From Piscinibacter sp. HJYY11 (GTDB taxonomy: Bacteria > Pseudomonadota > Gammaproteobacteria > Burkholderiales > Burkholderiaceae_C): a stretch of 64,000 nucleotides of DNA. Under the pieces are notes generated by a model. The model was not told the origin of the DNA. It did no database searches and saw only the letters and a program-made list of their open reading frames with translations. Each line of letters opens with the position of its first letter. The stretch's first letter is position 1. Positions 45,604-54,458 of the stretch are shown in pieces. The position numbers and the translations under genes are program-made. Where the stretch lies: NCBI RefSeq assembly GCF_016735515.1, contig NZ_JAERQZ010000001.1, forward strand, positions 1,922,001 through 1,986,000, read 5' to 3'.

Positions 45604-46488
45604 ATGTTTTTGAGCACTCACGCCCGCCACCGGTGGCGGTGGGTAACGCTCTGTGTGACGCTTTGCATGTCGGCGCTGACTGGCGGCTGTGCCTGGTGGG
45701 ACGCCAAGGAGCGCGAGCTCGTCTACCGCCCTGCGCCCGGTCGCCCGGCCGACTTCGCCGGCCTGAAGGCGGGCGACGAGATGTACACGCTCAAGGTCCG
45801 CGGAGACAAGCCCGACCGGCCCGAGACGCTCGCCTTCTGGTGGATGCCCGCGGCCGACCCGCAGGCGCCCACGCTGCTCTACCTGCACGGCACCTTCCGC
45901 AGCCTCTACAGGAACCACCCGAAGATGGAGGCGCTGCGTGACGCCGGTGTGTCGGTGCTGGCAGTCGACTACCGCGGCTGGGGCGACAGCGAGCCCATCA
46001 TTCCGTCCGAGGAATCGATCCTGGCCGACGCCGACGTGGCCTGGGTCGAACTCATCAAACGACAGCCCGACCCGAAGAAGCGCGTGATCTTCGGGCACTC
46101 GATGGGGGGCGGCGTGGCCATCGACCTCGCCATGCGCAAGCGCTGGCGCACCGACTACGGCGCGCTGATCGTCGAGTCGACCTTCACCAGCCTGCCCGAC
46201 GTGGCGGCCGCCGTCGGCACCTACGGCGTGGTCGCCTCGTGGATCACCCGCCAGCGCTTCTACTCCGACCAGAAGATTGCCAAGGTCGACGCCCCCATCC
46301 TGATGATGCACGGCGACCGCGACAGGACTGTGCCGGTCGAGCTGGGCCGGAAATTGCGTGATGCCGCCCGGCCCGGCAGCGTGCGCTGGGTCGAGATCTC
46401 GGGCGGCTCGCACAGCTACCTGCACCGCGAGGCGCCCGGCATCTACCGTGAAGCCGTGAAATCCATCCTGACCTACTTGCCCAAATGA
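45604..46488 (+). CDS. Secreted or membrane-anchored alpha/beta hydrolase
   Basis: The 294-residue protein has an N-terminal hydrophobic signal ending SALTGGCAWWD (an imperfect lipobox) and an alpha/beta hydrolase fold: LLYLHGTFRSLYRN (oxyanion region), nucleophile Ser in GHSMGGG, aspartate in MMHGDRDRTV and histidine in SGGSHSYLH. The substrate is unknown. Its stop overlaps the ABC ATPase ATG (ATGA), so it is translationally coupled to the transporter and may process or accompany its substrate. Confidence 0.85.
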   Translation: MFLSTHARHRWRWVTLCVTLCMSALTGGCAWWDAKERELVYRPAPGRPADFAGLKAGDEMYTLKVRGDKPDRPETLAFWWMPAADPQAPTLLYLHGTFRSLYRNHPKMEALRDAGVSVLAVDYRGWGDSEPIIPSEESILADADVAWVELIKRQPDPKKRVIFGHSMGGGVAIDLAMRKRWRTDYGALIVESTFTSLPDVAAAVGTYGVVASWITRQRFYSDQKIAKVDAPILMMHGDRDRTVPVELGRKLRDAARPGSVRWVEISGGSHSYLHREAPGIYREAVKSILTYLPK

Positions 46489-47306
46489 CCGCCCCGTTCG
46501 TCGATTTCAGGAACGTCTGGCTCGCCTACAACGACGAGCTGCTCGCCAAAAAACAATACGCGGTCGAAGACATCTCGCTGCAGGTCGGCGAGGGCGAATT
46601 CATCGCGATCGTCGGGCCCTCGGGCTGCGGCAAGTCAACCTTCATGAAGCTCGCCACCGGGCTCAAGATGCCTTCGGAAGGCAGCATCCTGATCGACGGG
46701 CGCGAGGTCAGCGGCCCGCTCAAGATCACCGGCATGGCCTTCCAGGCACCATCTCTGCTCCCGTGGCGCACCACCTTGGACAACGTGCTGCTGCCACTGG
46801 AGATCGTGGAGCCCTATCGCTCCAACTTCCGCGCCAAGCGCGCCGAGTACGCCGACAAGGCGAGGAAACTCCTGGCCAGCGTGGGCCTCGGCGGCTACGA
46901 AGACAAGTTCCCTTGGCAGCTTTCGGGCGGCATGCAGCAGCGCGCCTCGATCTGCCGCGCCCTGATCCACGAGCCCAAGATGCTGCTGCTCGACGAGCCC
47001 TTCGGTGCGCTCGATGCGTTCACCCGCGAAGAGCTGTGGTGCATCCTGCGTGACCTGCACGCGGCGCAGAAATTCAACGTCATCCTCGTCACGCACGATC
47101 TGCGCGAGGCGGTGTTCCTTGCCGACACGGTCTACGTGATGAGCCGCAGCCCGGGCCGCATGCTGGTGCGGCGCGAGATCGAGATCCCGCGGCCGCGCGA
47201 GCTGGAACTCACCTACACCAAGGGCTTCACCGACATCGTGCTCGAGATGCGCGAGCACATCGGCGCCATCCGCAAACCGGTGGGCCAGGTGGAGGTGCCG
47301 CAATGA
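46485..47306 (+). CDS. ABC transporter ATP-binding protein (SsuB/TauB-like)
   Basis: The 273-residue ATPase has Walker A (GPSGCGKST), Q-loop (AFQAPSLLPWRT), the signature LSGGMQQRASICRAL, Walker B (LLLDEPFGALDAFTRE) and the H-loop (LVTHDLREAVF). The sequence type is that of nitrate/sulfonate/taurine-class importers that pair with NMT1-type binding proteins. It overlaps its upstream hydrolase and downstream permease genes by 4 bp each. Confidence 0.95.
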   Translation: MTAPFVDFRNVWLAYNDELLAKKQYAVEDISLQVGEGEFIAIVGPSGCGKSTFMKLATGLKMPSEGSILIDGREVSGPLKITGMAFQAPSLLPWRTTLDNVLLPLEIVEPYRSNFRAKRAEYADKARKLLASVGLGGYEDKFPWQLSGGMQQRASICRALIHEPKMLLLDEPFGALDAFTREELWCILRDLHAAQKFNVILVTHDLREAVFLADTVYVMSRSPGRMLVRREIEIPRPRELELTYTKGFTDIVLEMREHIGAIRKPVGQVEVPQ

Positions 47307-48070
47307 ACAAGAAGCAGAAAGAGGCGCTGGCGCCCTGGGCGCTGCTCGTGGGCGTGCTGCTCTTGTGGGAGCTGCTGTGCCGCGGCTTCAACGTCTCCGA
47401 GTTCATCTTCCCCTCGCCCTCGCGCATCGCGTCGCAGCTGGTCGAATTCCGCGGTGTGATCGCCGGCCACGCCTGGCGCACCTTCTGGGTCACGATGGCC
47501 GGCTTCGGCCTGTCGATCGTGGTCGGCACGCTGCTCGGCTTCCTCATCGGCAGCTCGCGCATGGCCTATTCGGCGATGTACCCGCTGATGACCGCCTTCA
47601 ACGCGCTGCCCAAGGCCGCCTTCGTACCCATCCTCGTGGTGTGGTTCGGCATCGGCGTCGGGCCGGCGGTGCTCACCGCCTTCCTCATCTCCTTCTTTCC
47701 GATCACCGTCAACATCGCGACCGGCCTCGCCACGCTGGAGCCGGAGCTCGAAGACGTGCTGCGCGTGCTCGGCGCCAAGCGCTGGGACGTGCTCATCAAG
47801 GTGGGCCTGCCGCGCTCGCTGCCCTACTTCTACGGCTCGCTGAAGGTCGCGATCACGCTCGCCTTCGTGGGCACCACCGTGTCGGAGATGACGGCGGCCA
47901 ACGAAGGCATCGGCTACCTGCTCATCTCGGCCGGCTCGTCGATGCAGATGGGCCTGGCCTTCGCCGGCCTGGTGGTGATCGGCGTGATGGCGATGGCGAT
48001 GTACGAGCTCTTCGCGGTGGTCGAGAAGCGCACCACGGCCTGGGCGCACCGGGGGTCGAACGCGAGCTGA
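47303..48070 (+). CDS. ABC transporter permease (SsuC/TauC-like)
   Basis: The 255-residue inner-membrane protein has about six hydrophobic helices and the EAA loop (LRVLGAKRWDVLIKVGLPRSLPYF) that contacts the ATPase. With the ATP-binding gene and the NMT1-type binding protein it forms one importer. The end lies 37 bp upstream of ureD on the same strand. The substrate is unknown; purine- or nitrogen-related by context. Confidence 0.94.
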   Translation: MNKKQKEALAPWALLVGVLLLWELLCRGFNVSEFIFPSPSRIASQLVEFRGVIAGHAWRTFWVTMAGFGLSIVVGTLLGFLIGSSRMAYSAMYPLMTAFNALPKAAFVPILVVWFGIGVGPAVLTAFLISFFPITVNIATGLATLEPELEDVLRVLGAKRWDVLIKVGLPRSLPYFYGSLKVAITLAFVGTTVSEMTAANEGIGYLLISAGSSMQMGLAFAGLVVIGVMAMAMYELFAVVEKRTTAWAHRGSNAS

Positions 48071-48107
48071 CTACACTGCGCGCCTGTTTCCACTCCGCCT
48101 TTCGCCC

Positions 48108-48953
48108 ATGGGCTGGCACGGCCACCTGAAGCTCGACTACCGCAGCTCTTCGTCGAATGGCGGCGGCCCACGCACCACCGTCCTCGACTCGCACAACGGC
48201 CCACTGCGCGTGCTGCAAAGCCTCTACCCCGAGGGCGATGCGGTCTGCCACAACGTGCTGGTGCACCCCCCGGGCGGCATTGTGAGCGGCGACGTGCTGG
48301 CAATCGATGTCAACGTGCAGGCCGGCAGCCACGCGCTCATCACCACGCCGGGCGCCACACGCTTCTACCGCAGCCTCGGCGCCCCGGGCCTGCAGACGCT
48401 CACCACCCGCGTGGCCGAAGGCGGCCGCTTCGAGTGGCTGCCGCTCGAGACCATCCTCTACCCCGACACGCTGGCCGAGAACCGCATGCGTTTCGAGCTG
48501 GCGCCCGGCGCCGAGATGATGGGCTGGGACGTGCTCGCCCTCGGCCTGCCCGCGAGCGACCAGCCCTACGACCGCGGCCGCTACACGCAGAGCATCGAGC
48601 TGCCCGGCGTGTGGCTGGAGCGCGCGCAGATCGACGGGCAGGACACCCACCTGCTGCGCTCGCCCCTCGGCTGGGCCGGCCACAGCGTGCTGGCCACCAT
48701 GTGGTTCGCGTCGGGCACCGCCCTCACGAACACCCGGCGCGAAGAACTCCTGGACGCGGCCCGCGAGGCGATCTCGTCCGACCCGCTGCGCGCGACCGCC
48801 GGCTGCAGCTCGCCGCACGCCGAGGTGGTGGTGCTGCGCGCACTGGCGCACCGGGTCGAGCCGGCCATGCACCTGCTCACGCAGGTGTGGCAGCGCTGGC
48901 GCAAGCTGGGCTGGTCGCTGGCCGGCACGCCGCCGCGCGTCTGGCGCACCTGA
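48108..48953 (+). CDS. ureD: Urease accessory protein UreD
   Basis: UreD (UreH) binds apo-urease and, with UreF and UreG, helps load nickel. The 281-residue protein has the UreD core: GDAVCHNVLVHPPGGIVSGD, ALITTPGATRFYRS, WLPLETILYPD and the C-terminal LLTQVWQRWR. In most Burkholderiales ureA follows directly, but here the next gene is an unrelated hypothetical. No ureABCEFG is in the window, although urt urea-transport genes lie 12.7 kb away on the other strand. Confidence 0.95.
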   Translation: MGWHGHLKLDYRSSSSNGGGPRTTVLDSHNGPLRVLQSLYPEGDAVCHNVLVHPPGGIVSGDVLAIDVNVQAGSHALITTPGATRFYRSLGAPGLQTLTTRVAEGGRFEWLPLETILYPDTLAENRMRFELAPGAEMMGWDVLALGLPASDQPYDRGRYTQSIELPGVWLERAQIDGQDTHLLRSPLGWAGHSVLATMWFASGTALTNTRREELLDAAREAISSDPLRATAGCSSPHAEVVVLRALAHRVEPAMHLLTQVWQRWRKLGWSLAGTPPRVWRT

Positions 48954-49024
48954 GTCGCAGTAACCCTTCGCCGCTGGGCCAAGCCGGTGGACAGGGCGGG
49001 CGCCGCTCCTAAACTGCGGCGCGC

Positions 49025-50182
49025 ATGAAGACGACGACCACCCTCCTCCTCTGCCTGGCCGCGATGCTGCCCACCGCAGGCCAAGCCGCCCCACCTGCGG
49101 CCTCTGCGGCCCCAGCGGCCAGTGCCGCCTCGGCCGCGAGCCCGCTGCGCTACACCTTCTCGTGGCCGCTCGACCGCGACGGCCTCAAGCCCCGCGGCGG
49201 CACCACGCGCGGCGCGGCCGTGGCGATCGACACCACGCCCTCGCCAGCCTGGCAAGCGCTGCAGGCCGCGGGCCTGAGCCCGCAGGAGCGCGACCGCCGC
49301 GCCATCCTCGCGATGGCCGGCAGCTACCGCGTCACCTTCGACTTCCTGGAAGTCGCGTCCTACACCGCAGCCGACGACCCGGTGAAACTCGGCCCCTACC
49401 AGTCGTGGGGGACCGAGAAGGTCTACGTCGACCGCAACGAGCCGGGCCTCGTGAGCCTGGTGCACATCCTCGAGATGCGCATGGTCGAGAAAGACGGCAA
49501 GGTCAGCGAGCCCTTCGTCACCAAGCACTGGCGGCAGGACTGGCGCTACGAGCCCCTGGCGATCGTCGAATACCTCGGCCGCGACCGCTGGCAGCGCCGC
49601 CCGGTGCCCGCGGCCGCGCGCCGCGGCGCCTGGGTGCAGACGGTCTACCAGGTGGACGAGTCGCCGCGCTACGCGAGCCTGGGCCGCTGGCAGCACAACG
49701 CGAGCTTCTCGACCTGGATCAGCGGCGATACCCGGCGCCCGCTGCCACGTCGCGAGTGGAGCGTGCGCAAGGACTACGACACCCTCATCGGCACCAACCG
49801 CCACACCGTGCACCCGACCGGCTGGACGCAGGAGGAAAACAACCTCAAGGCCCGGCTCGATGCGGAGCGCCAGCCCGACGCCGGCTTCCCCTACGTCGGC
49901 CGCGAGCTCGGCATGGCGCGCTACGAGCGACTGAAGGAACCCGACTTCGCCGCCGCCGACCGCTACTACGCCGCCACGCGGACCTTCTGGCACGAAGTGC
50001 TGGCCGCCTGGGATGCCGCGTTCGTGAAGCACGGCACGCTCACGCTCAAGGGCCCGGTCGACAAGCTCGGCCTCTTCGTGCCGCTCTTCGAGCGTGCAGG
50101 TGAAATCGAGGAAGGCAAAGCCAAGGGCGAGCATGCACCCGTCATCCGCAAGGCCCTCGGCGACATCGGCGTGCCGAACTGA
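49025..50182 (+). CDS. Exported DUF6607-like protein
   Basis: The 385-residue protein has a signal peptide and Ala/Pro-rich linker, then RRAILAMAGSYRVTFDFLEV and VTKHWRQDWRYEPLAIVEYL. These resemble the DUF6607 family, an exported family of unknown function; the assignment is from memory of family features and is moderate. No catalytic motif is apparent. It lies alone between ureD and the MSHA genes, and repeat copy C follows 22 bp after its stop. Confidence 0.65.
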   Translation: MKTTTTLLLCLAAMLPTAGQAAPPAASAAPAASAASAASPLRYTFSWPLDRDGLKPRGGTTRGAAVAIDTTPSPAWQALQAAGLSPQERDRRAILAMAGSYRVTFDFLEVASYTAADDPVKLGPYQSWGTEKVYVDRNEPGLVSLVHILEMRMVEKDGKVSEPFVTKHWRQDWRYEPLAIVEYLGRDRWQRRPVPAAARRGAWVQTVYQVDESPRYASLGRWQHNASFSTWISGDTRRPLPRREWSVRKDYDTLIGTNRHTVHPTGWTQEENNLKARLDAERQPDAGFPYVGRELGMARYERLKEPDFAAADRYYAATRTFWHEVLAAWDAAFVKHGTLTLKGPVDKLGLFVPLFERAGEIEEGKAKGEHAPVIRKALGDIGVPN

Positions 50183-50204
50183 CGGCCCTCGTCCGTGAAT
50201 ACAC

Positions 50205-50252
50205 GGCCGATCCCCCGAGGGGACGCCGGGCGGCTTGGGAGCGGCCCGGCGC
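50205..50252. repeat. Dispersed palindromic intergenic repeat, copy C
   Basis: Two blocks, GGCCGATCCCCCGAGGGG and GGCTTGGGAGCGGCCCGGCG, separated by 7 bp, recur as exact reverse complements (19 and 22 bp) in copy D at 61508-61627. The second block is shared, with small changes, by copies A and B. It follows the DUF6607-like gene and precedes mshE. Confidence 0.8.
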
Positions 50253-50362
50253 TCGCCCGGCCTTGCGAACAGAGGCCCGAAAACCAGCCACTTCCACGCA
50301 TTGCGAGCCGGCACTGACTTCGACAATGGTCCGACCCATGGCCTTTGTCGTCAGGACCGCGC

Positions 50363-52069
50363 ATGCCGCCTCCCCAGAAAATCCGCCTGGGTGACCTGCT
50401 GGTTCAGCAGAACCTCATCACCCAGGAGCAGCTCACCGCCACGCTCGAGCAGCAGCGCTCGAGCGGCCGCAAGCTCGGCCGCATCCTGGTCGACAGCGGC
50501 GTCGTCACCGAAGAGCAGATCTCCGGTGCGCTCGCCGGCCAGCTCAAGATCCCCTACATCAACCTCAAGCAGACCAACCCGGCGCCCGCGCTGGTCAACC
50601 TGCTGACCGAGGCCCAGGCCCGCCGTTTCCGCGCACTGGTGCTGGAAGACAACAACGGCATCCTGCGTGTCGGCATGGCCGACCCGAGCGACCTCTTCGC
50701 CTACGACGAGCTCACCCGCATCCTGAAGCGCGAGATCGAGCTCGCCGCCGTCACCGAGACGCAGTTGCTCGCCACCATCGACCGCGTGTACCGCCGCACC
50801 GGCGAGATCACCGCGCTCTCGCAGGAACTGACCGCCGAGCTCGCGCAGACCGAGGCCGATTTCGGCAACCTGCTCGGCACCGAAGCCGCGGTGAAAGACG
50901 CGCCGGTCGTCAAGCTGCTCCAGACCCTGTTCGAAGACGCCGCCCAGGTGCGCGCCTCCGACATCCACATCGAGCCGCAGCAGCACAAGCTGCACGTGCG
51001 CTTCCGCATCGACGGCGTGTTGCACCTGCAGACCGAGTCCGACCTCAAGATCGCCCCGGCCCTCGTGCTGCGCCTGAAGCTGATGTCGGGCCTCGACATT
51101 TCCGAGAAGCGCCTGCCGCAGGACGGCCGCTTCCACGTCGACATCCGCGGCAACCCGCTCGACGTGCGCATCTCCACCATGCCCACGCAGTACGGCGAAT
51201 CCGTCGTGATGCGTCTCCTGAACCAGAGCGGCGGCCTGCTGCGCCTCGAACGGCTCGGCATGGGCGACGAGATGCTGGCCAAGGTGCGCGGCGCGCTGCA
51301 GCGCACGAGCGGCATGATCCTCGTGACCGGCCCCACCGGCAGCGGCAAGACCACCGCGCTCTACGCCTCGCTCAACGAGATCAACTCGCCCGACCGCAAG
51401 ATCATCACGGTGGAAGACCCGGTCGAGTACCGCCTGCCCGGCATCAACCAGGTGCAGGTGCACGACAAGATCGACCTCTCCTTCGAGCGCGTGCTGCGCG
51501 CCGCCTTGCGGCAGGACCCGGACGTGATCCTCGTCGGCGAAATGCGCGACAAGACCACCGCCGAGATCGGCCTGCGCGCCGCGATGACCGGCCACATGGT
51601 GCTCTCGACGCTGCACACCAACGACGCGGCCACAACGCCCGTGCGCCTGCTCGACATGGGCGTGCCGCCCTACATGGTGGCGATGTCGCTCAACCTCGTG
51701 ATCGCCCAGCGCCTGGTGCGCCTGCTCTGCGACAACTGCATCGCCCCGCACACGCCCACGCCACAGGAGCTCGGCTGGCTCGACCACTACATCGGCCCCG
51801 AGGGCAAGGACGGCAAGTACATGCGCGGCATGGGCTGCTCGCGCTGCAACGGCACCGGCTTCATCGGCCGCACCGCCGTCTACGAGATGCTGGAGATGAC
51901 GCCGGAGCTGGTGCAGACCGCCAACCACGGCTCGCCGATCGAGTTCGTGCGCATCGCGCGCGCGCAGATCGGCACCAGGACGCTGCTGCGCAACGCACTC
52001 GCGCTTGCCCACGCCGGTCGTTCGACGATCTCCGAAGCCATGGCGCTCGCCGCCAGCGGTGACGGCTGA
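50363..52069 (+). CDS. mshE: MSHA pilus assembly ATPase MshE
   Basis: The 568-residue GspE/PilB-type ATPase powers pilus extension. It has an N-terminal MshEN domain (LGDLLVQQNLITQEQL; LGRILVDSGVVTEEQIS), Walker A GPTGSGKTT at residues 323-331, Asp box (RASDIHIEP), Walker B-type LRQDPDVILVGEMRD, and the C-terminal CxxC zinc site (CDNC ... CSRC). MshEN domains of this type bind cyclic di-GMP, so the nearby diguanylate cyclase genes could matter. ATG 50363 has AGGA 7 bases upstream. It is followed by mshG. Confidence 0.93.
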   Translation: MPPPQKIRLGDLLVQQNLITQEQLTATLEQQRSSGRKLGRILVDSGVVTEEQISGALAGQLKIPYINLKQTNPAPALVNLLTEAQARRFRALVLEDNNGILRVGMADPSDLFAYDELTRILKREIELAAVTETQLLATIDRVYRRTGEITALSQELTAELAQTEADFGNLLGTEAAVKDAPVVKLLQTLFEDAAQVRASDIHIEPQQHKLHVRFRIDGVLHLQTESDLKIAPALVLRLKLMSGLDISEKRLPQDGRFHVDIRGNPLDVRISTMPTQYGESVVMRLLNQSGGLLRLERLGMGDEMLAKVRGALQRTSGMILVTGPTGSGKTTALYASLNEINSPDRKIITVEDPVEYRLPGINQVQVHDKIDLSFERVLRAALRQDPDVILVGEMRDKTTAEIGLRAAMTGHMVLSTLHTNDAATTPVRLLDMGVPPYMVAMSLNLVIAQRLVRLLCDNCIAPHTPTPQELGWLDHYIGPEGKDGKYMRGMGCSRCNGTGFIGRTAVYEMLEMTPELVQTANHGSPIEFVRIARAQIGTRTLLRNALALAHAGRSTISEAMALAASGDG

Positions 52070-52083
52070 CCCGGCCCTGCCAG

Positions 52084-53307
52084 ATGCCCCAGTTCACCTA
52101 CACCGCACGTGACGCCGGCGGCGGCCTGATGCAAGGCGTGCTCGAAGGCGACAGCGCCGGCGCCGTGGCGGCCGAGCTGCAGCGCGCCGGCAGCACGCCG
52201 CTCGAGATCGTGCTCGCCACGGCGGTGGGGGCTTCGATGGCGTCGAAGCAGATCGGCTTCGGCAGATCAGAGAAGGTCAAGCACGAAGACCTGCTGATGT
52301 TCAGCCGCCAGCTGCACACGCTGCTAAAAGCCGGCATCGCGCTCACGCGGGCGCTCGGCGGGCTACAGGAGTCGGCCTCGGCGGCGATGAAGGACGTGAT
52401 CCGCCAGATCCGCGAGAGCCTGGAGTCGGGCAACGAGATGTCGACCTCGCTTGCGAAGCAGACCGGCATCTTCAGTGCCTTCTACGTCTCGATGGTGCGC
52501 GTGGGCGAAATGACGGGCCGGCTGGACGAAGTGTTCCTGCGCCTCTTCCACCACCTCGAGTTCGAGAAGCTGATGCGCGACCAGGTGAAGTCGGCGCTGC
52601 GCTACCCCACCTTCGTGATCGTGGTGATGCTGATCGCCATCGGCGTCATCAACGTGTTCGTGATCCCGTCGTTCCAGAAGGTGTTCGACGGCTTCGGCGC
52701 TCAGCTGCCGCTGATGACGCGCATCCTCGTCGGCTTCTCCAAGTTCACCCTCGCGGCCTGGCCCTACATCCTGGTCGGCGCCGTGGGCGCCATCTTCGCC
52801 TTCCGGCGCTGGACAGCGAGCGAAGACGGCGGCTACGCGTGGGACAAGCTGAAGCTCAAGTTCCCCATCGCCGGCAAGATCATCCGCAAGGCCACGCTCG
52901 CCCGCTTCTCGCGCAGCTTCGCGCTCGCGCTCAAGAGCGGCGTGCCAGTGGTGCAGGCCATGATGGTCGTGGCCAACACGGTGGACAACCATTTCTTCGC
53001 CCGCGCCATCGAGAAGATGCGAGAGGGCGTGGAGCGCGGCGACAGCCTGCTGCGCACCGCGGCCGCGAGCGGCATCTTCACGCCGGTCGTGCTGCAGATG
53101 ATCGCGGTGGGCGAGGAGTCGGGCACGCTCGACGAGATGCTCGGCGAGGTGGCCGACTTCTACCAGCAGGAAGTGGAGTACGAGCTGAAGTCGCTCTCGG
53201 CGCAGATCGAGCCGATCCTGATCGTCTTCCTGGGCGTGCTCGTGCTGATCCTCGCCTTGGGCGTGTTCCTCCCCATCTGGGACCTGGGCAAAGCCGCGAT
53301 CAAGTAG
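52084..53307 (+). CDS. mshG: MSHA inner-membrane platform protein MshG
   Basis: The 407-residue protein is a PilC/GspF-type platform with two GspF domains (residues ~70-190 and ~270-395) and three long hydrophobic helices (FVIVVMLIAIGVINVFVI; PYILVGAVGAIFAF; IVFLGVLVLILALGVFL). It begins PQFTYTARDAGG as in this family. It pairs with MshE to assemble the pilus. Its stop TAG is the first codon of repeat copy B, which separates it from mshI. Confidence 0.92.
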   Translation: MPQFTYTARDAGGGLMQGVLEGDSAGAVAAELQRAGSTPLEIVLATAVGASMASKQIGFGRSEKVKHEDLLMFSRQLHTLLKAGIALTRALGGLQESASAAMKDVIRQIRESLESGNEMSTSLAKQTGIFSAFYVSMVRVGEMTGRLDEVFLRLFHHLEFEKLMRDQVKSALRYPTFVIVVMLIAIGVINVFVIPSFQKVFDGFGAQLPLMTRILVGFSKFTLAAWPYILVGAVGAIFAFRRWTASEDGGYAWDKLKLKFPIAGKIIRKATLARFSRSFALALKSGVPVVQAMMVVANTVDNHFFARAIEKMREGVERGDSLLRTAAASGIFTPVVLQMIAVGEESGTLDEMLGEVADFYQQEVEYELKSLSAQIEPILIVFLGVLVLILALGVFLPIWDLGKAAIK

Positions 53308-53371
53308 AGCCCCCCAGTCGCTGCGCTCCTGCCCCCAAGGGGCGCCGTCCGGCCTGGGGCGGCCCGGCGCC
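53305..53371. repeat. Dispersed palindromic intergenic repeat, copy B
   Basis: This 67-bp element includes AGTCGCTGCGCTCCTGCCCC and the palindromic CCCCAAGGGG, and ends GGGGCGGCCCGGCGCCG. It is a near-exact reverse complement of copy A (34-bp exact block). It sits between mshG and mshI, splitting the MSHA genes into two blocks, and begins with mshG's TAG stop. The rest of the gap to 53528 shows no recognised feature. Confidence 0.87.
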
Positions 53372-53528
53372 GGACAGCCCCTCAAGCGAGTCCGTGACAA
53401 AGGACTCACTTCCATCCCAAGTCGCCCGGAAAAGCCTGCCTTATCAAGGCACTGCAAAAACCCCGCGTCCCTAGCATCAGCCTGACCCTCGGACCGCCAT
53501 GTCGGCGGCCATTCATGGTGCGTGTGTG

Positions 53529-54458
53529 ATGTTCAACCGACGAGAACAACCTGGCTGGATGGCAGTGGTGCCGCGCAAGCAGAGCGTGGACTTCGTCCAC
53601 GTCGTGCGTGGCGGCGAGCGCCCGCGTGTCCGCTGGCTCGACAGCAATCCGCGCAGCGGCACCGAAGCGCAGGCCCTGCAGCACGCCCGCCGCGTCCACC
53701 ACCTGCAGCGCTACCGCTGCACCACCTGGATCGACCCGAGCGCCTACCAGATGGTGCAGGTCACGCAGCCCAAGGTCGACGCAGCCGAGCTGCGCGCCGC
53801 CCTGCGCTGGAGCATCAAGGATTCGCTCGACTTCCCGGTCGAGCAGGCGATGGTCGACGTGCTGCCCATCCCGACCGACGGCATGCCCGCCGGGCGCGAC
53901 GCGCTGGCGCTCGTGGTCGCCGCCAAGCGCGACAAGCTGCAGGAGCGTGTGCAGGCCTTCCAGGCCGCCAACCTCAAGCTCTCGGTCATCGACGTGATCG
54001 AAACCGCGCAGCGCAACCTCGCCACCCTCTTCGAAACCCAGGGTCGCGGCATCGCCATGCTGGGCCTGCACGAGAACGGCGCCCTGCTCACCTTCAGCCG
54101 CGGCGGCGAGCTCTATGGCCTCCGCCACATCGACATCAAGCTCGATGCACTCGCCGACGCCGAGCAGCGCGCCACCGTCTTCGAGCGCGTGGGCCTGGAG
54201 CTGCAGCGCTCGCTCGATGGCTTCGACCGCCAGTTCAGCCAGGTGCCGTTGTCGCGCCTGCTCATCGCCGGCCACCCCGCCGCCGAGAGCTTCTCGAATT
54301 TCCTGAAGGACAACCTCTACCTGCCGGTGGAAGTGGCCGACCTCTCGACCGTGCTCGACCTCGGCCGCCACGCCGACGCCTTGCAGGACGTGACGCAACA
54401 ACACGCCTGGTACGTGCCGATCGGCATGGCCCTGCGCGATGAAAGCGCGGCTGCATGA
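53529..54458 (+). CDS. mshI: MSHA biogenesis protein MshI (PilM-like)
   Basis: The 309-residue cytoplasmic protein is a divergent PilM-type actin-like protein: LRWSIKDSLDFPVEQAMVDV and LLIAGHPAAESF match MshI. It should bind the N-terminal tail of the PilN-like protein encoded next. ATG 53529 gives a typical N-terminus; the open frame starts earlier at 53499. It overlaps the next gene by 4 bp (ATGA). Confidence 0.85.
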   Translation: MFNRREQPGWMAVVPRKQSVDFVHVVRGGERPRVRWLDSNPRSGTEAQALQHARRVHHLQRYRCTTWIDPSAYQMVQVTQPKVDAAELRAALRWSIKDSLDFPVEQAMVDVLPIPTDGMPAGRDALALVVAAKRDKLQERVQAFQAANLKLSVIDVIETAQRNLATLFETQGRGIAMLGLHENGALLTFSRGGELYGLRHIDIKLDALADAEQRATVFERVGLELQRSLDGFDRQFSQVPLSRLLIAGHPAAESFSNFLKDNLYLPVEVADLSTVLDLGRHADALQDVTQQHAWYVPIGMALRDESAAA

